Source of the DNA: Skeletonema tropicum
Taxonomy: Eukaryota; Bacillariophyta; Thalassiosirophyceae; Thalassiosirales; Thalassiosiraceae
Length of the DNA: 64,000 bases
Direction: 5' to 3'
Assembly: GCA_037178625.1 (NCBI GenBank)
Contig: CM074130.1
Span: 620,001-684,000 of the forward strand
This document shows positions 33,251 to 43,951 of the stretch, in pieces. Position numbers and translations under genes: made by a program. Below the pieces are notes generated by a model. It made no database searches. It saw only the letters and a list, made by a program, of their open reading frames with translations, and was not told the origin of the DNA. Each line of letters opens with the position of its first letter. The stretch's first letter is position 1.

Positions 33251-33796
33251 CTAAGTAGAGCAGCTACACCTCTGTATCACACCAACAACTGCATTACTCA
33301 GAGGGCCACGAACCAAGAAAATCCTATATGAATATATACTGTCCAAACGTCGAATCTTCTCGTTGTTCATTGATGACTTTGTCATTACAGAACTTTTTGT
33401 ACTCAGCACGTTGTGTCGATACCCATCGTCCGAGTCCAAGTCCAAGTCCAAGAGCAAGAGCCGAATTTTCTCTGATTTTAGTAGGGACGTGACAATTACC
33501 AAACTTTGCCGCATACTTATTGAAGGAGTTCGTTCTGTGTGCAAAATAGTAGAAGTAGAAAGAAGGTTGAACAGGAACGGAAGTATTTGTCAACCAAAGA
33601 GCAAGCATCACATATTCTCTCTCGAGTCCTTCCTTCTAGGTCTCTAGAGAGCACACCAACTTACATATTTCTCATCCCATCGAACTTGCCCCCTGCGTTT
33701 GGCCCACCGGAATCCAATGCTCTCGAGGCGTTCCAGCCTTTCATCCGTCAGAGTCGAGATGTTTCCATCATCGCGGTTCTTGTGTTCCATGCGTTG
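33251..33796 (-). pseudogene. Helicase-associated (HA) domain gene remnant
   Basis: Minus strand. An upstream exon at 33665-33796 has a clean acceptor (atatctag) and a gtaagt donor. It encodes the end of one HA repeat (TDERLERLESIGFRWAKRRG, then VRWDEKY). After an intron at 33535-33664 (ending gcacacag), the next exon continues NELLQ. A one-base break then leads to KYAAKFGNCHVPTK...LGRWVSTQRAEYKKF, a second HA repeat. A second break precedes RRLDSI. HA domains are ~70-residue helical, possibly DNA-binding modules, common in tandem in diatoms. The HA loop carries an expanded hexanucleotide (GGACTT-type) giving alternating Leu-Gly. Missing outer exons and two frame breaks suggest a decayed gene, though indel errors remain possible. 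Confidence 0.7.
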
Positions 33797-34046
33797 CTAG
33801 ATATAAGTATGTAAGAGGTCAAACAGGGTTCGTCAGATTAGGCTTGACGAGTTAGAATATCGGTACCGCACACAAAGATGTATCAAACTATAGAAGCAAA
33901 AGAGAGAGACCTACCTTATTCACCCATAACCCAAGTGAAGGATTTGGTGCATAAGTCTGCGGCACATGTCTGTGTTGCTGTTTATTCAAGCTGAAAAGGG
34001 TAAATGAAGTAATGAGCAAATGTCGAAAGGAGCGAATGATGGAACC

Positions 34047-34894
34047 TGCGAAGCTCGCGCAGCGAGCTGAGCACACCCATCCCACTCATGGTTGACAGCC
34101 CAAGGTGGAAATGGGTGAGACTTGCACTCAGTTTGCCATGCTTACTCAGATACTACAGATGTAGTATAGTTGAACAGTCCAGTGTCGTACAATGTCGATC
34201 GTAGTAAAATTAATTTAACCGCGTCAGCTTCTACCGGGGATTCGAACGCCCGATACATCAATTTACGTTTGATTGCTTTACCGTTAAGCTAATAGAAATA
34301 ACAACCATCAAATAATCTTACCTGTGGTTTATTGTAGAGCAGTCCATCTGTTGATGGGATAGAATGGAAGTGGGCTGATTTGATCTATCACCGGCCCATC
34401 AACGTCGTCAGTTGAGTGGTGCCGGTCTCGCATCGCATCTGGCCGAGTCAGATTTGTTCTCACAAAAGTGCACTTCATCTACTGCTCAACATACCACAAT
34501 CCGACGACTTACAACGACTCTACACGAAGGCAAAGAGACTATTTATAAGTCTCTCCACAATCGGAGGGCATTCGGCGAGTTCCCTTTATGGGAGTTCTGC
34601 TTATCGTAGGCGTCTGCTTCACCCTACTTACGCAATCCACAAAGTTTTTTGCCAAGGCCAAGGCTCTGAACAATGTATAGACTTTACAAGGGGTCCTTCA
34701 CAAATCGATATACTATAGTGTGGGCGGCTGCGATCGAGGCTGTGATCGAGCCGCTGATTCTTTGGGGGAATCTTTGATTTCGCTTCGTCTCTTCCACAAC
34801 TAATAGCATTTTACTAACCAATCCAGCTGTTTATTTTGGTCGCAACGATGGCATTAGTCCAAAGTCACTTGCTAGGCAGGCAATGGTGCTCCGC
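34047..34894. repeat. Left arm of an 848-bp inverted repeat
   Basis: Reverse complement of 35218-36065, with only a handful of mismatches seen (for example ctcttcc/cttcttc context, aacagctgg/aacatctgg, ttgagcag/tttagcag). The arms are separated by 323 bp. The outer edge begins tgcgaagctcgcgcagcgag and the inner edge ends atggtgctccgc. A tRNA-like sequence sits inside (34227-34298). No protein of known family is encoded. The frames in the two arms are copies of each other. Confidence 0.95.
34227..34298 (-). tRNA. tRNA-like sequence (left arm copy)
   Basis: Mirror copy of the tRNA-like sequence described at 35814-35885. It has a perfect A-box/B-box pair and the same defects (C at the position normally U33, an extra base in the T stem). 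Confidence 0.45.
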
Positions 34895-35217
34895 TACTTG
34901 GTGTTCAAACTTGTACTTAAAATCACATCCTTTCGTTTAGGAGACTTCACGCAAGATTTTTCAATCTGTATCAGGACAAGACATATCTAGATCCCAAGGC
35001 CGCGGGCTGATGTCTACCATTCCAACTCACTGCTGGGTTTCCCCACACAGTGAATGGCAGATTATCAGTTAACTAGACAGAGGTGATGAGTGATGGTGCT
35101 ATGGCGGTTTGCTGGGGGTTTGTCCAGTTGTGGTTCGTTTCGATGAGTAACCATAGCCGTAAAGTTGAGCGGAGCTCATGTGATACCGGAGTTCATGATG
35201 ATATCCTGCGAAGCTCG
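34895..35217. other. Spacer between the inverted-repeat arms
   Basis: 323 bp of unique sequence with no gene. Its right end carries cctgcgaagctcg (35205-35217), the same 13 bases that mark the outer edge of the left arm (34045-34057). Confidence 0.7.
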
Positions 35218-36065
35218 GCGGAGCACCATTGCCTGCCTAGCAAGTGACTTTGGACTAATGCCATCGTTGCGACCAAAATAAACATCTGGATTGGTTAGTA
35301 AAATGCTATTAGTTGTGGAAGAGAAGAAGCGAAATCAAAGATTCCCCCAAAGAATCAGCGGCTCGATCACAGCCTCGATCGCAGCCGCCCACACTATAGT
35401 ATATCGATTTGTGAAGGACCCCTTGTAAAGTCTATACATTGTTCAGAGCCTTGGCCTTGGCAAAAAACTTTGTGGATTGCGTAAGTAGGGTGAAGCAGAC
35501 GCCTACGATAAGCAGAACTCCCATAAAGGGAACTCGCCGAATGCCCTCCGATTGTGGAGAGACTTATAAATAGTCTCTTTGCCTTCGTGTAGAGTCGTTG
35601 TAAGTCGTCGGATTGTGGTATGTTTAGCAGTAGATGAAGTGCACTTTTGTGAGAACAAATCTGACTCGGCCAGATGCGATGCGAGACCGGCACCACTCAA
35701 CTGACGACGTTGATGGGCCGGTGATAGATCAAATCAGCCCACTTCCATTCTATCCCATCAACAGATGGACTGCTCTACAATAAACCACAGGTAAGATTAT
35801 TTGATGGTTGTTATTTCTATTAGCTTAACGGTAAAGCAATCAAACGTAAATTGATGTATCGGGCGTTCGAATCCCCGGTAGAAGCTGACGCGGTTAAATT
35901 AATTTTACTACGATCGACATTGTACGACACTGGACTGTTCAACTATACTACATCTGTAGTATCTGAGTAAGCATGGCAAACTGAGTGCAAGTCTCACCCA
36001 TTTCCACCTTGGGCTGTCAACCATGAGTGGGATGGGTGTGCTCAGCTCGCTGCGCGAGCTTCGCA
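35218..36065. repeat. Right arm of the 848-bp inverted repeat
   Basis: Partner of 34047-34894. Both arms have exactly the same length, so the two have not drifted by indels, which points to a recent origin or to gene conversion between arms. Confidence 0.95.
35814..35885 (+). tRNA. tRNA-like sequence, anticodon position GTA (Tyr) but irregular
   Basis: The acceptor stem pairs TTTCTAT (35814-35820) with GTAGAAG (35878-35884), with G-U ends. The D arm is GCTT/AAGC with box A TAGCTTAACGG. The anticodon stem is ATCAA/TTGAT around the loop ACGTAAA. Box B is GTTCGAATC. Oddities: the base before the anticodon is C, not T; the T stem (CGGGcG/CCCCG) needs a bulged C; and there is no intron, although nuclear tRNA-Tyr genes usually have one. 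It may be a decayed or organelle-derived tRNA, or the Pol III head of a SINE-like element. Confidence 0.45.
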
Positions 36066-36346
36066 CTACTACTGCAAGTTCAAGAAACATATATACTCAC
36101 CAGCTCATTAAACTTTTGATTCCAAATATTTTGATGAGTGGTTGTAGCTTTATTTGAAGTAAGATTTGGAAGAAGAGGTGGAGGGAGGTCTATGGAATCT
36201 TCCGCTCCATCGTTGTCATTGTTCTTCCGTGTCTACTGCAGACGTAGCCAGTGGAGGGTCGTTCAACTGTGTTAGTACTGGGTTCAATCTGTACTCATCA
36301 CCAAATTGATGCCTCATTGGTGACGATGGTGGATGTGGTACTGGAC

Positions 36347-36983
36347 TCAATGGACGTTGAAGATGTATCTGTTCATGGGAGGAAGGAGGGAACACTCTTG
36401 GAGAGGATGATGGCCATGTGGTAGATGTGGATAGGGGTTCTGAAAGAAGGTATCATTGAAAAGATCACTTCCTTGTTCGTTTTGTTCCAGCGGATTATAA
36501 TTCCAACTCTGACTCGGCCTCTTTCTATGTCCAGGCTCTTTATGGAGCTGAGAAGGATGTTGCTGGTGCTGTCTCATTATCATTGTACATGTTTGGCATC
36601 ATGCTAGTGAAGGCGGACGCAGAACGCTCCTCGTTCAACCCTTGCACTTGCAGATACTTATACGAATACGAGCTGTACTGGATGCGGATGATATTGATGT
36701 GCATGAGATTGCGATTGGAGAGAATAACGATGATCGGAATCGGATGTACGTCGTTTCTTCGCAGCAGGCACGATTCGTCCACAGTCAGCGTTGACTTATG
36801 CTGCTGCTAATGATGTGGCAGGAGGGGACAATCTTCTCGGCTTTTAGGGCTGGTTTGTTGTCGTTGTCGAAAATGGACTCCCATTCCCATGTTGTAAGTC
36901 TGTATCTATCATTACCGTCATCTTTATCCAGACCTGGATCTGGCCTCCGCCGAGTATGAGCTCCATCCCCGTTGCTGCCACTA
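36347..36983 (-). pseudogene. Decayed minus-strand gene, cut at its 5' side by MITE-like element B
   Basis: Coding-like blocks follow each other in different frames on the minus strand: GSNGDGAHTRRRPDPGLDK and TTWEWESIFDNDNKPALKAE (36810-36980), PAAKKRRTSDSDHRYSLQSQ (about 36660-36775), then MMPNMYNDNETAPATSF and a His/Gln/Pro-rich tail (QSWNYNPLEQNEQGSDLF) ending near 36347. The breaks look like small indels. The gene runs directly into the TA at 36982-36983, where element B is inserted. No family is recognised; the KKRR block suggests a nuclear protein. Confidence 0.45.
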
Positions 36984-37337
36984 CAGGGACCTACCGCGAA
37001 CTATACCCACCTACTCGGCTTATACCCACCCTCCAAATCACAGCCTAGCCAAAATATTTATACCCACCTCCTCCGGATTCAACTAGAGTAGTGGGCTCAA
37101 GTTGCTGCACTTGATTGTGTTCACCTGGCTAGTAGAGTCAACCTTCGTATATCATCGCAACAAGATCCAACGACTGCACAATTCGATCCAGCACTGCATC
37201 AACACACAACATCATGATGTCGTGGATTGTGGAGGGGTGGCGGGGTCTCTTGGGTGAAAACTCAAGTTATACCCACCTAGAGCAGGCTAGCCAAAATTTT
37301 TATACCAGGGGGGGGTATAGTTCGCGGTAGGTCCCTG
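36984..37337. mobile_element. MITE-like element B, 354 bp, TA-flanked
   Basis: The 25-bp perfect terminal inverted repeats (36984-37008, 37313-37337) start CAGGGACCTACCGCG. TA is present on both sides. Subterminal words (accctccaaatcacagcctag, split here as ccctccaaat / cacagcctagcc, and ggctagccaaaat) and repeated tatacccacc tracts match element A at 20284 in kind, so A and B are members of one family with diverged tips. Confidence 0.8.
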
Positions 37338-37396
37338 TATGCCCCTGAACCTCCCTGAACAGCTAGAAGTATGTACCTACCTGTCTGCAGTGCAGG

Positions 37397-37569
37397 AGGC
37401 CTTTGATAGGGGGCGAGAGGGTAGCCCCCCGATATTGAGGGTTCTGATAAGATTTTGAGCCATCTAAATCACGGGAGTTAGCTAACTACCCGCCCCCCCC
37501 TCTCGCAGGGGGGAAAATCGGGGGATACATCCCCGATAAAGGGTAGGCCAGCCCCCTATCCAAAGGCCT
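37397..37569. repeat. Small inverted-repeat element
   Basis: aggcctttgatagggggc (37397-37414) pairs with 37551-37569 with a single inserted base, and the inner gcgagaggg/ccctctcgc also pair. tatgtacc/ggtatgtac words lie just outside. It could be a foldback element. No ORF is present. Confidence 0.6.
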
Positions 37570-37679
37570 ATGAGGCCTAAGAGAGAGGTATGTACTGTGT
37601 CGGTGTCTTGTTTTTAGCCTTCAAAATTCAAAATGCATGCCGAGTTGGTGAACAAGACCTGCCCTCTACTTAGTATGGT

Positions 37680-38793
37680 ATGGCTATAATGTTATTCTTT
37701 TGGACGCTGCTGCAACTGCTTCTTTGCAATAATCATTATTTCCTCACACGTGTTGTTGCCGCTGAAACAACCATGCAGCCATCAAAACACTATTACTATG
37801 GGCCTTGGTCTCGAATCAGTCCGTCAACTCGCTGCGCTCCATGCTGCACATCCTACCAAAGGCGAGAAAAGTCCTGATGGAGATAATGTAACGACCATCG
37901 TCTACGTGACTATATTTTTATTATGCCGTAATCCAGTCAAAGCACAACAAGCAATTGACAGTCTAGCGGCTGCACATGAATGTCCAACAAATGTTAAGTT
38001 TGAGTTTGTACCATTTGATTCATCTGATCGATCATCAGTAGCAACTTCAATCGCAACTCTCTCACAAGCAATACCAGACGGACAAATAATTGATGGTCTG
38101 CTACTCAATGCAGGAGGGTTCACATCGGACCGCAACGGAACTCTCACGAAGAGTGGCACAACAGTAATTGCAGAGACAAATTTGATCGGTCATGCTGTAC
38201 TCGTCGATGGATTGATTCAATCCAAAAAACTACAGAAGGGCAGCCGCGTCATCTTTTCAGGATCAGAGGCTGGAATGGGAGAACCATTTGCAATTAAATG
38301 GGGGAATGATGTGGAGTACTATGTTAATATCCTCAATGGGAATGCGTACAAAACGAAGACGAATAAGAACAATTATAAGCCCCAAGATGGATACGGGCAT
38401 ATCAAAGGCATGCTTGCATTTTACGCCTCTGTAATGGCACGACGACATGATGGTATTTACTTCGCTGCCGTAAGTCCGGGATCAACAAAAGATACTTATT
38501 TAATGGACCAAGGATCATTCCCGAATGCACTCAAGTATTTGTTCAAGGGATTCATTTGTCTATCATGGACAGCATGGTGTTGATATCGGTGCTGGTAGGA
38601 TATATTGATGCACTTGGTGGATCATGATGGAGTAAGAGATGGATGGGGATATGAGAGCGGAACGTTCGTTTGTTCCAAGAAGGGTTACATTGGAGAAGTT
38701 TGTGATGCTACTAAGTTGAAGAAGGGCAAACCTTTTGGTGAGCAGGCAAAGCAAGATTTAGTATATGATGCTGTGCAATCCTTTCATGCATGA
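37680..38793 (+). pseudogene. Short-chain dehydrogenase/reductase (SDR), secreted type, frame broken
   Basis: The ATG at 37680 gives a signal peptide (MAIMLFFWTLLQLLLCNNHY...VVAAE). After MQPSK the frame changes to GLGLESVRQLAALHA, the end of the Rossmann TGxxxGxG region, whose first part is missing. CRNPVKAQQAI, DGLLLNAGG (the NAG motif), RVIFSGS and YGHIKG (the catalytic Y-x3-K) follow in one frame to 38583. The carboxy end (DHDGVRDGWGYESGTFVCSK to the stop at 38793) is in yet another frame. SDRs of this kind reduce or oxidise small molecules with NAD(P)H. The damaged cofactor motif plus at least two frame breaks favour a pseudogene, unless the breaks are assembly errors. Confidence 0.75.
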
Positions 38794-40209
38794 GTTGATG
38801 AGATGATGACACTTTAGAATAACGAATAATGAGACTGAACAGTAACTTATATAGTGAAGAACTCATAGCGGCAATAGATATGATTCATTATTTGTACAAA
38901 GCTGAACTTGATTATCATTATTCTTGATCGAAGAAGTCGTAAGCGTTGTTGATATCTTCCCTCATCATAATCAGCATTAGCTTGCTGTCATCAACAAAAC
39001 AGAGAATTTGGCCTCGAATCATCTAAGTCTTAGGTACAATAGCACCCAGCCATGTTGTTTGTTGCAAATGAATCGTTCCACGCATGTTGATCAACTTTAT
39101 GTATTGCTTACAATACTCTTTACGATTGCTTTCGAAGACATTTTGGATTTTTGATTTTTGGATACGACAATGAGAATGTCCGAAACAACTTTTACACAAA
39201 ACCAGTGACTCAGCGTTCATCGTCGCTTACACACTATAATTACGTGCACTGCTTCCTGCATGAGGGCCTCTAGGGCCCGAGTGCAGGAAAAGCGGGGCGC
39301 GTAATTGTGTATTCAATCCTATGTACAATCTCGCTGTATTTTAGCGAGTGCAGAATACACCCACATGCGTAGGAATCAATACAGTAGGCCCTCGTGTATT
39401 TTGACAAGTACCGGATTAAAAATAAAAAAAGTGGATTTAGTTTCAGTTCCCACGTAGCATCAGCCCTCAAATCAACGTAGGAACCGTCCATACGTACGTT
39501 CTAGACGTGAATTTTCTCAGGTACAGTTATAACCGCTCGGGTTTACAAAATTTAATCGCTGCAATAAGACAAAACTTGAGAACCGTTCAGACACTTTTCG
39601 TCGTGAAACGTGAATCAGCCTCCAAGTTTGACGTGATGAGATGTGGTCGCAACCTTGGTCGCAAGGCAATGCCTCATGCCGAACAGCCTAAGCATGATTG
39701 TGACCGAAGGCTCTATTGCAAGTTCATACACTCTGCTGTCATTTCATCTCTATGTGAGAAGACCGAAATATCAAAGTTAAGTTCTTGACTTCGTCCTACC
39801 TACTTACTCCTAGAAAAGTACCTACAGCATGTTGTGCGTGTTGTCTTCTCACGCAGCAAGGGCCGCTAGTCGTAAAATGAGATTTGGCAAAGGCCCAATG
39901 CACTTTAGATATTTCCGTTCGACAGTTCAGTACCACTCCACCTGAATACACCACTCACCTGCATCGAGGTAAAATACAGGAGTTTTGCATGGGGTTGAAT
40001 ACATCTGTCACGCACCCCCAACCACGACAACACGCAAACTCCTGTCGTACGATACTCCATCCACAAAAGAGTCTTCCGATGGTCTACTTATCGTGTTATT
40101 TCATAATTCGACAATACTATCTTCGACCGAGCTGAAGAGGCGACATATATCAGCAAGCGCAACAAGCCAACAAGCAACCGCACTTCTCACTCATCGTCGT
40201 CAAAGAAGA
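38794..40209. other. Intergenic, no gene supported
   Basis: Contains a GC-rich hairpin at 39253-39289 (ttcctgca ... tgcaggaa around gggcc/ggccc) and several short frames without family features, such as 39023-39220 (minus, LCKSCFGHSHC) and 39507-39788 (plus). None can be defended as a gene. Confidence 0.4.
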
Positions 40210-41142
40210 ATGTGCTCCTTGAACAGCAACGTAGCAGGATCAACAATGATGGATAATAGAGGCCAACTCACCGTAGCCCTCCCCCCTCATCAACCGATGC
40301 CCCTCGGCATCAAACTCCTCTTTTACGGCGTGCTCCCACTCGCCGTCCCCATCATCGTTTCCTACAAAATGCTCACAGACAAATCCTATCGATTGACTAC
40401 CACAAGTTTATTTTCATTGGTGAATGGTGCAACGAAAAAATCGTGTGCGGAGGAGTGGTACTTCCAAGATGTGGGACTGTTGCAGAAACTGTGGAGTCAG
40501 GCGTCTGCGGCTGCCTATATTCAAAAATCAGCGGACAGTAACAACGACAACACACCGCTGCTCGAATATCAAGTACGGGAAGGGTACTGCGGCAGCGCCA
40601 CACAAAGATGCATACTCAAAAGTTTGGGTTATCCTTCCAATTCGATTCCAGATCAAAAGGGGGGAGAGAGTAAGCCCGAGTTATGGTGTGAGCATGTCAA
40701 ACAGATTGCTAAGGAGTCTAGTAGTCATGATGACAATGAAGATACGCAGATTGAAACAACGGTTGTACGTGGTAGCGATGTGACATATGAGGAGTTTCTA
40801 TCGACATTAAGGCAGGGACTGAATAATCCAAATTGTCGGATAAGCTGCAACTATCTACGTTCTGCCCTGACTGGATTTGAGCTAACCGGCTTGTGGAAAT
40901 TTCATCCCTTATTCTTCATGATCAAACTCTATGGAGGACACTTTAGCCCAATCTTGGGTATGGTCGAACAAGATGTCGAAGAAGAGAAGGATAATCCATT
41001 CATTGCAATTTTTGATACCAATCACAAGTACAATGGAACATACTTTGTTCCGTGTAGGCGTTTGTATGAGGCTGTTTCTTCAATTGATGTGGGGAGTAAG
41101 AAGAGTCGGGCGATTATTTTGGTGGAGAAGAAAAGTGCATGA
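40210..41142 (+). CDS. Phytochelatin-synthase-like cysteine protease-fold protein (C83 family), 310 aa
   Basis: Counting from the ATG at 40210 (upstream in-frame starts are not ATG; 40246 is an alternative). A hydrophobic segment near residues 35-57 (GIKLLFYGVLPLAVPIIVSY) may anchor it in a membrane. The core has the papain-like triad of phytochelatin synthases: C127 in EGYCGSATQ, H244 in GGHFSPILGM and D269 in FIAIFDTNHKY, in the family order and similar spacing. The enzyme family condenses glutathione into phytochelatins, which chelate cadmium and other metals, or hydrolyses glutathione conjugates. A long charged insert (KESSSHDDNEDTQ) lies before the His. The membrane anchor and the sequence distance from plant enzymes mean the true substrate is open. 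Confidence 0.8.
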   Translation: MCSLNSNVAGSTMMDNRGQLTVALPPHQPMPLGIKLLFYGVLPLAVPIIVSYKMLTDKSYRLTTTSLFSLVNGATKKSCAEEWYFQDVGLLQKLWSQASAAAYIQKSADSNNDNTPLLEYQVREGYCGSATQRCILKSLGYPSNSIPDQKGGESKPELWCEHVKQIAKESSSHDDNEDTQIETTVVRGSDVTYEEFLSTLRQGLNNPNCRISCNYLRSALTGFELTGLWKFHPLFFMIKLYGGHFSPILGMVEQDVEEEKDNPFIAIFDTNHKYNGTYFVPCRRLYEAVSSIDVGSKKSRAIILVEKKSA

Positions 41143-42031
41143 TTGTGAAATTTGAGATGACAACTCCACGTAGCACGCAAGATAGTGAGTGATCGGGCGA
41201 ACTACACTTTCATTCAAACTATGTATGCCCTGAGAGTAACAGTAATAGATTTCTACAGCACACAGAACAATTTAACCTTAGGGGGAAATCTTCCATCTAC
41301 GGAGATGGCAACTATTGACGGCGCACCCCCAGCGTCTATGTCGAAATTTGGCGGCATAGTTCTCATTGCAAGCGGAAGATGAAATGGGGCAATTCATGGG
41401 AGAAGAGACCAATGCTATCCCTCTAGAGTTATACCGAATATGTCAGGCTTCAAAATGAAGCTTCTCCACCAATAGATACCTTATGAAATCAATCATCAAA
41501 ATCAGTCGCTCCATCTTAATTTCTCACGAACTAACTTCACCATTACACGCAATATCTTCATCTTCAAGTGACATATTTCAGGACGAAACCATTGCTGGAC
41601 CTATCGTCGTCATGGTCAATCTCTAGAACATTCCCTGACTCCACGCACCCTCTGACGTTACTGACATCACTTCTTCTTGAAAATCTACGATTATCTGAGT
41701 GAGCATTATCATCTTTCCGCTATGGTTGCACTTACCGGTCGAAAAGTGATGAGTGAGACCAGCAATGACATGGTATTACTTGAGGCGCGAGTCGAAGTTG
41801 CGGATGGGAGTCTTTCCCGCCAAGCCGTTCAACGCAAATGGGCTGGGGTTGTACGATAGGAATTAGTATTGTATCCCATTGCGAACTCAAAAACGGCCAA
41901 TTTCAATTCAAAAATGGATTCCAGCTTCCGGCCTGCTTCCGGCCGGCCCCGGGCCGGGTTAGCCCGGGTTCCACAATAAAACATACTCCTACTTTTATCA
42001 TTAACATGGTCGGGTTCCATAAACCATTAAC
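41143..42031. other. Intergenic, no gene seen
   Basis: Short frames only. A cluster of ccgg/cccggg palindromic words lies at about 41925-41970. Confidence 0.4.
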
Positions 42032-42868
42032 ATGGCAGACCACGCAACATCTTCCCTGTTAACCGATGATAGAGATGGCGCTGTCTTCCTCTACAAGGGC
42101 GGGCGGGCGCCTCAGCACATCACATGTGCACGGATCGACAAATCTGTGAAAATTATCGACGGCGAAGCATTCAGTAGTAATTCTCATCTGATATCTGTCG
42201 AGCTTCACGATAGTGTCGAACTGATTCGAATAATGGCATTTTGCAATTGCACTTCGTTGAGACGGATTAAATTACTGGGCGTGAAGGATATTGAAATGGG
42301 TGCATTTTACAATTGTGTCAGTTTGGCGGATGTAGAACTTGGTGACGAGCTAGAGACTATTGGAGACGACACTTTCGCTTACTGTAGCTCATTGAAACAT
42401 ATAACGATCCCATCTGCACGGACTATTGGGGTGTCTTCATTCAATAATTGCGAACGGCTGACAAGTTTAGATCTTCCAGAAAGTTTGGAGCGAGTTGGAC
42501 AAAATGCTTTGAAAAACTGCCCTTCTCTAAGACGCATCGCCATACCATTGAAAGACCAAGTGTTTGTTGGTAATGATACACTCAACTGTCCAAATCTATC
42601 CACAGTATCTCTTGTTGGTGGAATTCACACACTCATCGCCTCGTCACCTCTACAGCAGTGGAAAAATGAGATGACGGATGAACTCCGTCGAATCAATAAA
42701 GTACTGCCCAGGACTGCTCAATATGAAAAGAACGACGTAATACAGCGATGGGCAGGAGCGCTTCTCGTCAAAATACATAAATACAAGACGGAGCATAACA
42801 ATCATCGAATACTGATGGAGGCTAATGCAATGCTAGAACGTGCTCTTTTCATCCAGAGCCGCACGTAG
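42032..42868 (+). CDS. BspA-type leucine-rich-repeat protein, 278 aa
   Basis: The ATG at 42032 (aacATGgca) starts MADHATSSLLTDDRDGAVFL. The layout matches the gene at 23822: a charged start, an F/V-F-x-Y/M-x-G-G motif, then repeats GEAFSSNSHLISVEL, MAFCNCTSLRRI, GAFYNCVSLADVEL, DTFAYCSSLKHI, SSFNNCERLTSLDL, NALKNCPSLRRIAIP and a helical end (WKNEMTDELRRINKVL). It is intact, so it is the best-preserved family member here besides 23822. It probably acts in protein-protein interaction. No signal peptide is present. Confidence 0.88.
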   Translation: MADHATSSLLTDDRDGAVFLYKGGRAPQHITCARIDKSVKIIDGEAFSSNSHLISVELHDSVELIRIMAFCNCTSLRRIKLLGVKDIEMGAFYNCVSLADVELGDELETIGDDTFAYCSSLKHITIPSARTIGVSSFNNCERLTSLDLPESLERVGQNALKNCPSLRRIAIPLKDQVFVGNDTLNCPNLSTVSLVGGIHTLIASSPLQQWKNEMTDELRRINKVLPRTAQYEKNDVIQRWAGALLVKIHKYKTEHNNHRILMEANAMLERALFIQSRT

Positions 42869-43951
42869 CAGATAGCAGAGCTGGGATCGACGTAGAACAA
42901 CCTGTCCAGACAGGTGCAATATTATACGATCCAACCAAGAATCCAACATCGGGTATGCAACTGCTTCCCTGGACGATGCGTCAAGGTGTTGGAGGTATGT
43001 ATCGATGAAAATGATGCGAATGATTTGACTACAAGCGCAGTCGAAAGGAAGAAGAAAGTGGAAGTATTTGAGGCTGCCTTGAAAAGCCAGGAAATCACAA
43101 AGGCCCAACGCAGCGGAAACATTTCCATTCTATTCCTGCGGGAGGAGGCGTACCACTTCGTTACTTTGCCACAGTCCGCAAAAACGAAGACACTGCCCAC
43201 GGGGAAGATATTGCTCATCGTGGAAATGTACAACCTCTTGCGACAATGACTCTTGCCCAGAAGAAGGTACATCGAGGAAGAAAATCAACTCGCAATTGAG
43301 CCGCAATCTGATACACAGCAAGCAAAGCCAAGTGAGTGTGACTGGAATACAAAAGAGTGGTGACGTGAACAGTAGTGATAACGAAGCATGCAGCTGCTAG
43401 AGTAGACGCGTTGTTCGCCTTGGTCTCGTCACTTTTGCGGCCTAGAAAATTGAGACTTGGAGAATCTTGATTGATGTTGAGAATGTTGCAACAACGGGAG
43501 CTAGAAAATCCTTGACCTCCTTGACTCTATGTGAGAGGGTGAGAATATGTGCGAATCCCTGCCTTCAAAGTCGAGGTATTGTAGACTCTAACTTAAGAAT
43601 TGGTATCATTATTTTGCCACCGGGGCTTTGATACTCTTGGAGATAGGATGCCCTCCTCCAGCCCTATCCTCCTCTCCCTCTCCCTGCCTCCCACTCGCAG
43701 ATTTGCCCGCGGGTGTGTCCGCTCATTGGGGCGGGCAACTACGGTGGACGGGCAACTACGGAACACGGTAATTGTTATTGTCCGGACTTCCTGTGTCCGG
43801 ATTTTCTAGCGGGCAACTAGGTACTAACTGTCGATGGGTAAGTACTAAGGCGGGCCAAGGGCAAAGGCGGGCAACTACGCGGTGGACTCATCGCATTGCA
43901 CACCGCAAAAATCAAAAATCCTCTCAGAAAAATCTCAGCATAACAATATTC
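42869..43951. other. Intergenic, no gene supported
   Basis: A frame at 42914-43249 (GTG start, VERKKKVEVFEAALKSQ) has mild coding character but no family and no ATG in good context. The block 43700-43870 repeats the word gcgggcaacta(c/g) about five times. Confidence 0.4.

Noticed and set aside
34416..34718. 100-aa frame present in both palindrome arms (also 35394-35696, minus)
   Set aside because: Non-ATG start and no family. Its two copies are simply the two arms of the inverted repeat.
35814..35885. Calling a functional tRNA-Tyr
   Set aside because: The base before the GTA anticodon is C instead of T, the T stem needs a bulge, and there is no intron, so only a tRNA-like sequence is claimed.
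42914..43249. Plus-strand frame after the second LRR gene
   Set aside because: Starts at GTG and has no family features. Mild coding character is not enough to call a gene.
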